A DNA stretch of 6,483 bases from Archaeoglobales archaeon (GCA_003662985.1 QMZD01000106.1:1-6483), one strand, 5' to 3'; positions 1 through 6,193 are shown, counted from the stretch's first letter. A program made the numbers and translations. The notes: a model not told the origin generated them from the letters alone.

Positions 1-156
1 ATTCCCGTGGTAGTGGTTGGAGATTACAAGAACGGTGTCTTCCATGCCTACAAGGTTTTAACGAAATGTCATACCGAGTACAAGGTTGAACAAAACAATA
101 AAAGCAATCAAAATAATCAAAATGAGCAAGATGAACAAAAAGAAAGTAAAGGATAG
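1..156 (+). CDS. ccmE: CcmE-type periplasmic haem chaperone, C-terminal part (5' end outside window)
   Basis: The frame is open from the window edge to TAG at 154-156, giving the last 51 residues. The visible segment has the pattern of the end of the CcmE beta-barrel: V-x-G-x-Y at residues 5-9, GVFHA at 12-16, then VLTK followed by C23-H-T-E-Y27. In classical CcmE this last position is H-x-x-x-Y, where the histidine binds haem covalently. Here it is C-x-x-x-Y, the variant known from archaea and sulfate reducers. CcmE receives haem on the outer face of the membrane and hands it to CcmF. After residue 29 comes a hydrophilic tail of about 22 residues very rich in Asn, Gln, Glu and Lys, with no further fold visible. 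ccmF starts 17 bases downstream, so the two are probably co-transcribed. The identification rests on this short motif region plus the neighbour; the signal anchor and most of the barrel are not in the window. Confidence 0.82.
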   Translation: MPVVVVGDYKNGVFHAYKVLTKCHTEYKVEQNNKSNQNNQNEQDEQKESKG

Positions 157-173
157 TTGATGGACGAGATAAG

Positions 174-2042
174 ATGGATGTCGGTGAAGTTCTCCTCATC
201 GTTTCACTCCTTTCAATCCTCTATTCAATCTACGCCTTTTATGCAGGGGTAAAGAAGAGGTCAGCCGATCTCCTGTTGAATGGGGAGAGAGCGGTATTCG
301 TCTACTTTCTCATGCTCCTCTTCTCCAGTTTGCTTCTCCTTTCCCATTTCCTATCAAGGGATTTCTCCTACGAATACGTTTTTTACAACTCAGATTCTAA
401 ACTCTCCCTTCTTTACACGGTCAGCGCCTTCTGGGCTGGGAAAGAGGGTTCGCTCCTTTTATGGGCTCTTTTCATCGCAACTTTAAACCTTTTCGTCCTC
501 TCTGAAAAAAAGGATAGCCTTACAGCCTACACTTTAGCAATATCCGGATCTTTCCTTGCTTTCATAAATATACTGCTTCTCTTAACTTCGAATCCCTTCG
601 CAAAGATGCCATCGCAGCCGGAGGGTTTCGGACTTAATCCCCTACTCAGAACGATCGAAATGGTTGTACACCCGCCTGTTGTTTTTCTGAGCTATGCGGG
701 ACTTCTTATCCCATTTGCAATGGCGATCTCGGGTTACATCCTCGGTAAAAACTGGTGGGAAAGAGCTTTCAAGTATCTCCTACCGTCATGGATGTTGCTC
801 GGTCTAGGCATATTCATCGGTGGTTGGTGGGCCTATCGCACGCTCGGCTGGGGAGGATTCTGGGGCTGGGATCCCGTTGAGAACTCCTCCATGCTTCCAT
901 GGTTAACCGCTACCGCCTTCTTCCACACCCTTTACATGGAAAGGAGAATTAAAAACAGGTTACTAGAGCTCATGAGTTACTACCTAGTAGTTCTTACATT
1001 CATGCTTGTTGTATTTGCGGCCTTCATCACGAGAAGTGGAATAATTTCTTCCGTCCACGCTTTTGGAGAGGGGCCAGAGGGGATATCATTCCTCTTCGTA
1101 ATAATCTTCATAGGAGTGCTATCGATCTACATCCAAAAAAGATACCCAGATAACTCAAGCAATCCAACAACGAATTCGGACACGGAGCTGAGGATAACCA
1201 TAAACAAGGAAAGTTCGATCCTCTTTTATATTATTGTACTTCTCATGCTATTCATCGCTGTACTTCTGGGAACCCTCATGCCCGCATTTGGATTCGATGT
1301 GGGGAGGAAATACTACGAATCGATAATGCTTCCCGTAGAGATAATCTTCCTTGCTCTCTTTGGAATCTGCATAAGACTTAAATGGAAATGGGATGAAGAG
1401 CTCAGGGAGAAGTTCCTGATCCCGTTTCTAATTTTCCTACTAACAGCCCTATCAACTTTCGCAATCTCCAAGGATCTTTTGATTTCCATTGCAGCCGGTC
1501 TCTTAGTTTTTTCCCTTACAAATTACCTTGTTGGTTTCTACACCGGGAAGATCAGATTTCTGAGAAGGTATGGCGCCTATCTGATTCACATCGGTGTTAT
1601 GCTGCTTTTCATTGGTTCGATAGGGGTTTGGACTTTATCGGACACCTACCGCTTCGCCGTTACTCCAGGAGAGTCGGTAAGTGCCGGAAACTACGAACTC
1701 AAGATTGTGTCCCTCAACGGAAAAGAAGATTTGGAGAAGTTCTCCATTTTTGCTGAAATCCAGATTTACGAGAATGATAAACTGATTGGAATTCTTAAGC
1801 CAGAAATGAGAGAATACAAGGTAATAAGGTCGGATAGAATAGTTTCATCGGTTGAGATTCTAAGCTTCCCCCTTCATGACCTCTATGTGTCGATGACCGG
1901 TATCTCGAAAGATTTCAAAAAAATAGGTATTGAAGTTCACATAAACCGACTTGCGAATTTCGTATGGTTGGGCATGATTCTGATAACGATTGGAGGGTTC
2001 TATACGTACCTCAACATCAGAGAGGGGAGCAAGAAAGAATAG
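174..2042 (+). CDS. ccmF: Cytochrome c haem lyase CcmF (System I)
   Basis: This 622-residue polytopic membrane protein is close to the usual CcmF length (about 650). CcmF takes haem from CcmE and joins it to the CXXCH motifs of apocytochromes c on the outer face of the membrane. The tryptophan-rich WWD motif runs from W218-W219 to W230, W232, D233 and N237 (roughly 216-243). The four histidines known as haem ligands in the family can be placed: H166 (before PPV) and H295 (SVHAF) as the external pair for the WWD haem, and H251 (FFHTLY) and H472 (LIHIG) as the transmembrane pair for the b haem. A hydrophilic loop occupies about 316-342. An external domain at about 483-590 contains the family's Pro-Glu-x-Arg-x-Tyr and DLYV motifs, and a final helix lies at about 594-613. 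The ATG at 174 is the first start in frame after the ccmE stop. The upstream Shine-Dalgarno sequence is weak, which suggests coupling to ccmE translation. No ccmH or ccmI homologue is visible here. Confidence 0.96.
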   Translation: MDVGEVLLIVSLLSILYSIYAFYAGVKKRSADLLLNGERAVFVYFLMLLFSSLLLLSHFLSRDFSYEYVFYNSDSKLSLLYTVSAFWAGKEGSLLLWALFIATLNLFVLSEKKDSLTAYTLAISGSFLAFINILLLLTSNPFAKMPSQPEGFGLNPLLRTIEMVVHPPVVFLSYAGLLIPFAMAISGYILGKNWWERAFKYLLPSWMLLGLGIFIGGWWAYRTLGWGGFWGWDPVENSSMLPWLTATAFFHTLYMERRIKNRLLELMSYYLVVLTFMLVVFAAFITRSGIISSVHAFGEGPEGISFLFVIIFIGVLSIYIQKRYPDNSSNPTTNSDTELRITINKESSILFYIIVLLMLFIAVLLGTLMPAFGFDVGRKYYESIMLPVEIIFLALFGICIRLKWKWDEELREKFLIPFLIFLLTALSTFAISKDLLISIAAGLLVFSLTNYLVGFYTGKIRFLRRYGAYLIHIGVMLLFIGSIGVWTLSDTYRFAVTPGESVSAGNYELKIVSLNGKEDLEKFSIFAEIQIYENDKLIGILKPEMREYKVIRSDRIVSSVEILSFPLHDLYVSMTGISKDFKKIGIEVHINRLANFVWLGMILITIGGFYTYLNIREGSKKE

Positions 2043-2082
2043 AAACGGGTAAAGAAATTACGGGTTCTGAATATCCAAGAAT

Positions 2083-2131
2083 AGATTGAAATAGATTGAA
2101 TGCCTAAGAAACTAAAAAATTTATTCAATCT
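2083..2131. terminator. Inverted repeat and T-rich end of the convergent ccmF / rpoD pair
   Basis: AGATTGAAT at 2093-2101 and ATTCAATCT at 2123-2131 are perfect 9-bp inverted arms separated by 21 bases. The right arm includes the last codons and part of the stop of rpoD. The 10-mer ATAGATTGAA is repeated in tandem at 2081-2090 and 2091-2100, so the left arm exists almost twice. On the minus strand the spacer contains a T6 run just after the rpoD stop, which resembles archaeal oligo-T termination. The arms are present in the sequence; a role in ending or protecting either transcript is inferred. Confidence 0.5.
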
Positions 2132-2921
2132 CGACTATACTCGTGAATTCCTCTGCCTTGGCCTTAAGGGCCTTCAGCGCCTCAACCAGAACCTTTTTAA
2201 CGGGCAATGCTCCTGTCCCCTCAACACTGAAAAGAAAGTTATTCGTTTCCTTAACCTCGATGCCGGATTGTTCGCATACCTGAACACATTCCATACACAT
2301 CGAACAGTTTTCGGGTCTTTTTACGGAGATTTTACCGTCTTCAACCTCAAAAACGTTTCTCGGGCAAACTTCCACGCAGTTTTTACATGAGTTGCATTTC
2401 TCGTCAATCGTGATCTCTGGGATTATTTTGTAGGTACAGCTTGAAACCGGTTGCCATTTCACATGTTCCTTTCCAATGCCCAGCCTAGCGACAGCCTCGA
2501 GCATGAGCTGTTGTCCCTCATCAAGCTCAACAATGGGGATGTTATCGTAGACGGGAACGGTTTCTGGATCATCAGAGACGAAATCACCTGAATAAACGAG
2601 TTTCGGCCCCTCGATGTTGAGTCTGAAGGAAACCTGACAGTTAGGGCATCCTTCTCCCCCACACACGCATTTATCGGGCAAGTTGAACTTTTCCAGATCT
2701 GTTTTGATTGGAACGAGACCGATTCTGTGGGCTAAGATCTCATCGTAGAGGTAGGAGGTGTTCATGTAGAAGTCTATGTAATCAACCGCCATCGTTGGAA
2801 CCAGGCTTTTCATGGCCCTTCGCAAGGAATTCGCAAAGGCGGTAGATGATCTCAAAATGAACTTGAGCTTCAGATCGTCCTCTTCCAAAATCTCGATTTT
2901 CGTATTACTACTATCCTCCAT
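2121..2921 (-). CDS. rpoD: DNA-directed RNA polymerase subunit D (Rpo3) with ferredoxin domain
   Basis: This 266-residue archaeal counterpart of eukaryotic RPB3 and bacterial alpha dimerises with subunit L to start RNA polymerase assembly. The N-terminal dimerisation part (about 1-50) has the FANSLRRAMKS helix, and HRIGLVPI lies at 65-72. A cysteine loop, C85, C87, C92 and C95 (CxCx4CxxC), sits where RPB3 binds zinc. The inserted ferredoxin domain at about 172-222 has two complete sets, C176/C179/C182/C186 followed by Pro and C206/C209/C212/C216, so two 4Fe-4S clusters are expected. Some archaea have lost one or both sets. The C-terminal helix (about 240-260) returns to the alpha fold. It is the last gene of the rps13-rps4-rps11-rpoD operon, 37 bases after rps11. 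The ATG at 2921 is supported by GGAGAGG at 2926-2932. The archaeal subunit name RpoD must not be confused with bacterial sigma-70. Confidence 0.97.
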   Translation of the reverse strand: MEDSSNTKIEILEEDDLKLKFILRSSTAFANSLRRAMKSLVPTMAVDYIDFYMNTSYLYDEILAHRIGLVPIKTDLEKFNLPDKCVCGGEGCPNCQVSFRLNIEGPKLVYSGDFVSDDPETVPVYDNIPIVELDEGQQLMLEAVARLGIGKEHVKWQPVSSCTYKIIPEITIDEKCNSCKNCVEVCPRNVFEVEDGKISVKRPENCSMCMECVQVCEQSGIEVKETNNFLFSVEGTGALPVKKVLVEALKALKAKAEEFTSIVEIE

Positions 2922-2958
2922 TTTCCCTCTCCAGAAGTAGATTTAAATAAATTCAAAT

Positions 2959-3354
2959 TTAGATTCTTCTTCCTCTCTTCCCGCCGGGAGCTCTCGTACC
3001 ATCGTGTGGGATCGGAGTTACATCCTCGATTCTGCCTATTTTAAGTCCAGCTCTTGCCAGAGCCCTTATGGCTGCCTGTGCTCCTGGGCCAGGATTTGTG
3101 TGCTTGTTTCCGCCTGGAGCCCTAACCTTTATGTGAACACCTTCTATGCCTTTCTCCATCGCTTTTTCTGCAGCCCTTATCGCCGCCTGCATAGCCGTAT
3201 ACGGATTCCCCTCATCCCTGCTGGCCTTCACAATCATCCCGCCACTTATCCTCACGATGGTCTCGCTTCCCGTAATATCGGTTATCGTTATGATTGTGTT
3301 GTTGTAGGAGGAAAAGATGTTTGCAATCCCCCACTTACTTTTCTTTTTCTCCAT
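2959..3354 (-). CDS. rps11: 30S ribosomal protein S11 (uS11)
   Basis: This 131-residue protein of the small-subunit platform binds 16S rRNA near the E site. Family features are clear: [13 protein letters not shown] at 17-29, the [16 protein letters not shown] segment at 43-58, VRAPGGN at 77-83, [16 protein letters not shown] at 88-103, and the basic end with [18 protein letters not shown] from about 113. The length is typical for archaea. The start is fixed by GAGGTG at plus positions 3360-3365, five bases before the ATG. It lies 35 bases downstream of rps4 and is followed by rpoD in the same operon. Nothing is unusual in the protein. Confidence 0.98.
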   Translation of the reverse strand: MEKKKSKWGIANIFSSYNNTIITITDITGSETIVRISGGMIVKASRDEGNPYTAMQAAIRAAEKAMEKGIEGVHIKVRAPGGNKHTNPGPGAQAAIRALARAGLKIGRIEDVTPIPHDGTRAPGGKRGRRI

Positions 3355-3389
3355 AAAAACACCTCTTCTGATCTATCAATCAAATAGAT

Positions 3390-3938
3390 CTAACTGGCTT
3401 CTCCCTGCTCATCAACCTTTACGACCAAACCTTTCTCTGCGAAAGGAGAATTCGCATAGTAAGAGATCTTCGTCTCCTCTTCTCTCGTTACGATGTGGCT
3501 TGGAACCGTAACCTTTCTACCATCTATCGCTATGTGCCCGTGGGTTATGAGCTGTCTCGCCTGCTTGATCGTATTCGCAAGTCCCTGTCTGAAGACTATC
3601 GTTTGAAGTCTGCGATTCAGGAATGCATCAACATTCAGATTGAGAATATCGTCGAGAGTTGCATTCTCTTCCAGCACTCCGATCTTAGCAAGCTTCTTTA
3701 TGACCATCTGTGCCTTTGCCTTCGCAAGCTCACCTTCCTTGCCAGGCAAATCGATCTTGGCGAGAAGTTCCCTTGCAACCCTCCTGTACTTTCTCAAGAT
3801 ATTCTGAAACCTCCATAGCTCTCTTTTGTTCCTCAGACCATACCTCACAATAATTTCAACCTCTTTCTCCAGCCTTACCCTGTCCCAAGGTCTCGTAGGA
3901 GTGACATACTTCCTCCTATGCCTCTTTGGATCACCCAT
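3390..3938 (-). CDS. rps4: 30S ribosomal protein S4 (uS4)
   Basis: This 182-residue primary 16S rRNA-binding protein helps start small-subunit assembly. The archaeal/eukaryotic-type N-terminus begins [19 protein letters not shown]. The S4 RNA-binding domain lies at about 107-160, with [13 protein letters not shown], the [14 protein letters not shown] turn at 127-140 and the VTVPSHIV strand. No zinc-type cysteines occur, as is usual for the archaeal form. The ATG at 3938 is preceded by AAGGTGAT in the 13-base gap to rps13, complementary to the archaeal 16S tail. Such close spacing suggests coupled translation with rps13. In some organisms S4 represses its own operon, but no such target is evident here. 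Confidence 0.98.
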   Translation of the reverse strand: MGDPKRHRRKYVTPTRPWDRVRLEKEVEIIVRYGLRNKRELWRFQNILRKYRRVARELLAKIDLPGKEGELAKAKAQMVIKKLAKIGVLEENATLDDILNLNVDAFLNRRLQTIVFRQGLANTIKQARQLITHGHIAIDGRKVTVPSHIVTREEETKISYYANSPFAEKGLVVKVDEQGEAS

Positions 3939-3951
3939 AAAATCACCTTGA

Positions 3952-4398
3952 TTACTTCTTTCTCCTTATAACTCCCACCGTCCTTCCTTTTCTTCCCGTC
4001 GATCTCGTCCTCTGTCCTCTGACCTTCTTTCCTTTTGCATGTCTCATGCCACGGTAGGATTTTATCTTCATCAATCTTTCCAGATCTACCATCTTTGAGA
4101 AATCAACATCCTTTCCAAGGAGATGAAGGTTCTTTCCAGTATATCTGTCTTTTCTTCGATTAACCATCCAGTCAGGAACTTGATCGATATCCTGCTCTAT
4201 GAAGTTCTTTAATTTCTCAATCGTCTCGTCGTCCAGTTCACCGAGCTTTCTGGTGGCGTCTACACCCAAGATGTTCGTAAGGCTCTTAGCCATTCTGTGT
4301 CCTATCCCTTTGATTTGAGTCAGAGCGAACATCACATTCCTCTTTCCATCAAGATCCGTATCAGCGATCCTGACTATGTGTTTGAAATCTTCATCCAT
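3952..4398 (-). CDS. rps13: 30S ribosomal protein S13 (uS13)
   Basis: This 148-residue protein of the small-subunit head contacts the large subunit (bridge region) and the P-site tRNA. Visible features are the KGIGHRMA helix-turn segment at 30-37, the helix-two-turn-helix body, the archaeal/eukaryotic insert around [16 protein letters not shown] at 75-90, and the signature [16 protein letters not shown] at 116-131 leading into a strongly basic tail. It is the first gene of the operon. GGTGAT on the minus strand (plus 4402-4407) lies 3 bases before the ATG, and a TATA box lies about 40 bases upstream. The order rps13-rps4-rps11-rpoD is the common archaeal arrangement. Confidence 0.98.
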   Translation of the reverse strand: MDEDFKHIVRIADTDLDGKRNVMFALTQIKGIGHRMAKSLTNILGVDATRKLGELDDETIEKLKNFIEQDIDQVPDWMVNRRKDRYTGKNLHLLGKDVDFSKMVDLERLMKIKSYRGMRHAKGKKVRGQRTRSTGRKGRTVGVIRRKK

Positions 4399-4435
4399 AT
4401 GATCACCACACTGAAATATCGCAACAGAAGGAAGA

Positions 4436-4443
4436 TATTTAAA
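4436..4443 (-). promoter_or_regulatory. TATA box for the rps13-rps4-rps11-rpoD operon
   Basis: The minus strand reads TTTAAATA, an exact match to the archaeal TATA consensus. Counting about 26 bases downstream of its centre puts the transcription start near 4414, which leaves a leader of about 15 bases that still contains the GGTGAT ribosome-binding site of rps13. The box lies in the 82-base gap between two divergent genes. The upstream bases CACAATC match the BRE only loosely. Confidence 0.7.
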
Positions 4444-4480
4444 GATTGTGTAGGTTGCTAGGTTTGTGGGTTCGAGAGGG

Positions 4481-5086
4481 ATGAGAGTACTCGGCGTCGA
4501 TGTCGGAGTAAAATGCTCCCACTATGTTGTGACATGTGAAAAAAAAGTTGTTGAGAAAGGAAAGATAGAAGAGACGGGAAAAATGGGGGAGGTGGGAAGT
4601 ACAAGAGAAACATCAGAACCCGATCTGGACGGAATCCTTCCCAGAGTCGATTTTGCAGGAATCGATGCTCCACTTTCATTTCCAAGAAAAGGAAGCTTGA
4701 GAGAATGTGAGAAGAAGTTATACAAGTTCGGAATTAGGCTCTTTCCTTCTGGAGCTGAGTTCTTCAAGCCTGTAGTACTAAAAGGAATCGAAATAGCTCA
4801 ATCACTGAGAAAAAACTCCGTAGAAGTTTACGAGGTTTACCCGTTTGCTACGAGAAAGATCCTCGGAATAGCTCCAGAGTCAAAAAAGAACAGAAAAGCT
4901 GGACTGGAAAGGATAAAGTTTGAATTGAGAAAATATCTCGAGTTTGACGATCTTGAGAATTCAGACCTTGTGGATGCTGCTATAGCTGCCCTCACAGTTG
5001 AGCTCTATCTTGAAGGAAAGGGGGAATTGGTCTCCGGGAAAGACGGGAGCATTCTCATACCAAGTTTAGGTGAAAAAATAGTTTAA
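4481..5086 (+). CDS. DUF429-type protein, putative RNase H-fold nuclease
   Basis: This 201-residue protein resembles the DUF429 family, predicted to have an RNase H-like fold; no substrate is known. From the ATG at 4481 the recognisable elements are VLGVDVG at 3-9 (first acidic strand, D7), FAGIDAPLSFP at 59-69 (D63), the R-E-C-E segment at 74-77, GIRLFP at 84-89, the VYEVYP strand at 116-121 (E118) and the closing SDLVDAAIAAL helix at 161-171 (D162, D165). D7, D63, E118 and D165 are the plausible metal-binding acids. Residues about 20-55 form a charged, poorly conserved insert encoded by A/G-rich DNA with an A8 run. A GTG at 4466 is an alternative start adding five residues; I prefer the ATG because the family begins right at the M-x-V-x-G-V-D strand. 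No good Shine-Dalgarno sequence precedes either, so a leaderless or short-leader mRNA is possible. Confidence 0.82.
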   Translation: MRVLGVDVGVKCSHYVVTCEKKVVEKGKIEETGKMGEVGSTRETSEPDLDGILPRVDFAGIDAPLSFPRKGSLRECEKKLYKFGIRLFPSGAEFFKPVVLKGIEIAQSLRKNSVEVYEVYPFATRKILGIAPESKKNRKAGLERIKFELRKYLEFDDLENSDLVDAAIAALTVELYLEGKGELVSGKDGSILIPSLGEKIV

Positions 5087-5093
5087 TACGTTC

Positions 5094-5099
5094 AAAAAA
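5094..5099 (-). terminator. T6 tract downstream of the small four-cysteine gene
   Basis: On the minus strand a run of six T lies about 29 bases after the stop of the gene ending at 5128. This is the only terminator-like signal in the 41-base convergent gap. There is no stem of note, so the call rests on the oligo-T tract alone. Confidence 0.3.
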
Positions 5100-5100
5100 C

Positions 5101-5130
5101 CTTACTAAAACTCTACTTACTAAATCCCTA
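5101..5130. repeat. Imperfect 15-bp tandem duplication in a convergent gap
   Basis: CTTACTAAAACTCTA at 5101-5115 is followed directly by CTTACTAAATCCCTA at 5116-5130, with 13 of 15 bases identical and nine in a row at the start. The second copy contains the stop codon of the minus-strand gene. It may be a local replication duplication or part of the transcript end; no function is evident. Confidence 0.55.
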
Positions 5131-5376
5131 AAGCTCTTTTATCGAGAATTTAGAAGGTTTTCCTTTTAAATGCTGTTTTATAGCAATTATGAATTCACAG
5201 TAAGCAGGACACCCGTTTTTGAGGATTCCTGCCTCGTTGCATCTCTGCCAGTTGTCACAGTAAACACGCAAAATCTTTCCGTCCGAGATCTCCGCCACAA
5301 CGACCGCTTTACGGGACTTTATGATAAGGTGTTTGTTCTTTTGCTGAAGCTCGGGCATGTATAAAACCCCTTTCAT
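5128..5376 (-). CDS. Small four-cysteine protein of unknown function
   Basis: I do not recognise this 82-residue protein. It has no membrane segment or signal peptide. After a Lys-rich N-terminus, a short beta-rich stretch (KAVVVAEISDGKILRVY, 23-39) is followed by four cysteines, C40, C46, C56 and C60 (C-x5-C-x9-C-x3-C), then a basic, partly helical end with several lysines. The cysteine pattern suggests a bound metal (zinc or Fe-S) or a redox site, but that is inference. The start is uncertain. The ATG at 5376 is about 29 bases from a TATA-like box and would give a nearly leaderless mRNA. The ATG at 5358 (MPELQQ) is preceded by AAGGGG and would give 76 residues. It stands alone between its own promoter and a convergent gene. 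Coding is supported by the protein-like composition and the promoter, not by homology. Confidence 0.68.
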   Translation of the reverse strand: MKGVLYMPELQQKNKHLIIKSRKAVVVAEISDGKILRVYCDNWQRCNEAGILKNGCPAYCEFIIAIKQHLKGKPSKFSIKEL

Positions 5377-5396
5377 TATTACAATTACTATTACAA
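5377..5396 (-). promoter_or_regulatory. Direct repeat, candidate operator, at the start of the small gene
   Basis: On the minus strand TTGTAATA occurs twice (plus 5389-5396 and 5377-5384) with a 12-base period, directly between the TATA-like box and the ATG. A protein bound here would cover the transcription start. The repeat is plainly visible; the operator role is inferred from position only. Confidence 0.35.
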
Positions 5397-5401
5397 GTCA
5401 A

Positions 5402-5409
5402 TACTTAAA
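5402..5409 (-). promoter_or_regulatory. TATA-like box for the small four-cysteine gene
   Basis: The minus strand reads TTTAAGTA, one base from the archaeal consensus TTTAAATA, preceded by the purine-rich GAAAGG as a possible BRE. Its centre is about 29 bases upstream of the ATG at 5376, so transcription should begin close to that codon. Confidence 0.5.
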
Positions 5410-5464
5410 CCTTTCTTTTTCCCCTAATGAAAAATCTCAAAACGATGTAAATGAACAGAAAATT

Positions 5465-5502
5465 ACGGAAAAAACGGGAAATTTACAGAAATTAGTCAAA
5501 AT
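5465..5502 (-). terminator. T-rich tract after the UPF0173 hydrolase gene
   Basis: Reading the minus strand after the stop at 5503, the DNA becomes T-rich with short T clusters, then CCCGTTTTTTCCG, with T6 at plus 5469-5474. This fits archaeal oligo-T termination and separates the hydrolase from the next minus-strand gene, which has its own promoter. Confidence 0.4.
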
Positions 5503-6189
5503 TTAGATCTCAAAGGACTCCCCAGGATTCAGAATGACTACCTCAGTATCAAGTCCAGCCCCCTCAGCAGCCTTTTTGAAGTTTTCTGGATCCTGTTTTA
5601 TCACCGGAAACGTGTTGTAATGCATTGGAATCGCATACCTCGGTTTCACAAGCTCTAAAGCCTTGACGGCTCCTTTTATACCCATCGTGTACCAGTCACC
5701 TATTGGAACGAGCATAACATCGGGTTTGTGCAGCTCTGCAATAAGCTGCATATCTAAGAAAACATCTGTGTCGCCTGTATGATAAACCCTAACACCATCG
5801 AGCTCTACTATAACTCCAGCAGCCTGGCCAGTGCTGATGAGTCCATCATCCTCCTCAACGTCGGCAGAATGCAAAGCATAAACGAGGGTAACGCTTACCC
5901 CTCTGAACTTAGCTGTTCCGCCTATATTCAGCCCTACAGACTCCACACCCTTTCTCGAGAGATACCTTGAGAGCTCATGAATGCACAAAACAGGTACATC
6001 ATTTTTCTTTGCTATCTCGACCGCATCTCCCAAATGGTCTCCATGACCATGGGTAACTACAATGACATCGGCCTCAATTTCTTCCGGCTTTACCGGAGCA
6101 TCCGGATTTCCCGTCAGGAATGGATCGATCAGTATTTTTTTCGACCCCTCAAGCAGAAAAGCCGCATGCCCGAACCAAGTTATCTTCAT
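5503..6189 (-). CDS. UPF0173-type metal-dependent hydrolase (metallo-beta-lactamase fold)
   Basis: This 228-residue cytoplasmic protein belongs to the metallo-beta-lactamase superfamily and resembles the UPF0173 group, whose substrate is unknown. Visible elements are the start KITWFGHAAFLLEG with H8, IDPFLTGNP at 21-29, the metal motif T-H47-G-H49-G-D51-H52-L-G, then H107 (ALHSAD), H137-T-G-D140-T-D for the bridging aspartate, and P-M-H190-Y-N-T-F-P near the end. This full set implies an active dinuclear (usually zinc) site. The length is typical for the group. The ATG at 6189 is chosen over an in-frame start at 6225 because a perfect GGAGGTGA lies four bases upstream and because the family begins M-K-x-x-W-x-G-H. 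It is transcribed toward the small four-cysteine gene, but a T-rich tract and a separate promoter lie between them, so they are probably not one operon. Confidence 0.94.
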   Translation of the reverse strand: MKITWFGHAAFLLEGSKKILIDPFLTGNPDAPVKPEEIEADVIVVTHGHGDHLGDAVEIAKKNDVPVLCIHELSRYLSRKGVESVGLNIGGTAKFRGVSVTLVYALHSADVEEDDGLISTGQAAGVIVELDGVRVYHTGDTDVFLDMQLIAELHKPDVMLVPIGDWYTMGIKGAVKALELVKPRYAIPMHYNTFPVIKQDPENFKKAAEGAGLDTEVVILNPGESFEI

Positions 6190-6193
6190 TCTG

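Noticed and set aside
160..252. Short frame beginning ATGGACGAGATAAG just after the ccmE stop
   Set aside because: It overlaps ccmF in another frame, stops after about 30 codons and encodes a Ser/Phe-rich stretch typical of a shadow frame. The ccmF start at 174 explains the region.
2100..2390. Plus-strand open frame with several cysteines
   Set aside because: It is the antisense of the rpoD ferredoxin domain. The minus-strand gene is certain and no independent signal supports a plus-strand product.
2935..2955. AT-rich stretch (TTTATTTAAATC on the minus strand) as an internal promoter for rpoD
   Set aside because: A start about 26 bases downstream would fall at the ATG and exclude the good GGAGAGG ribosome-binding site. 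Read-through from rps11 is the simpler explanation.
3004..3818. Long plus-strand open frames opposite rps11 and rps4
   Set aside because: These are antisense shadows produced by the codon bias of the ribosomal protein genes. They contain no recognisable domain and no ribosome-binding site.
4466..4480. GTGGGTTCGAGA resembling a tRNA T-arm
   Set aside because: The TTCGA loop is present, but the following bases AGGGATG do not pair with GTGGG and no cloverleaf can be drawn around it.
5410..5502. Repeated motifs such as CAGAAAATTACGG and CAGAAATTAGTC as a possible CRISPR or regulatory array
   Set aside because: Copies are short, imperfect and unevenly spaced in A-rich DNA. Nothing like a repeat-spacer array occurs in the window.
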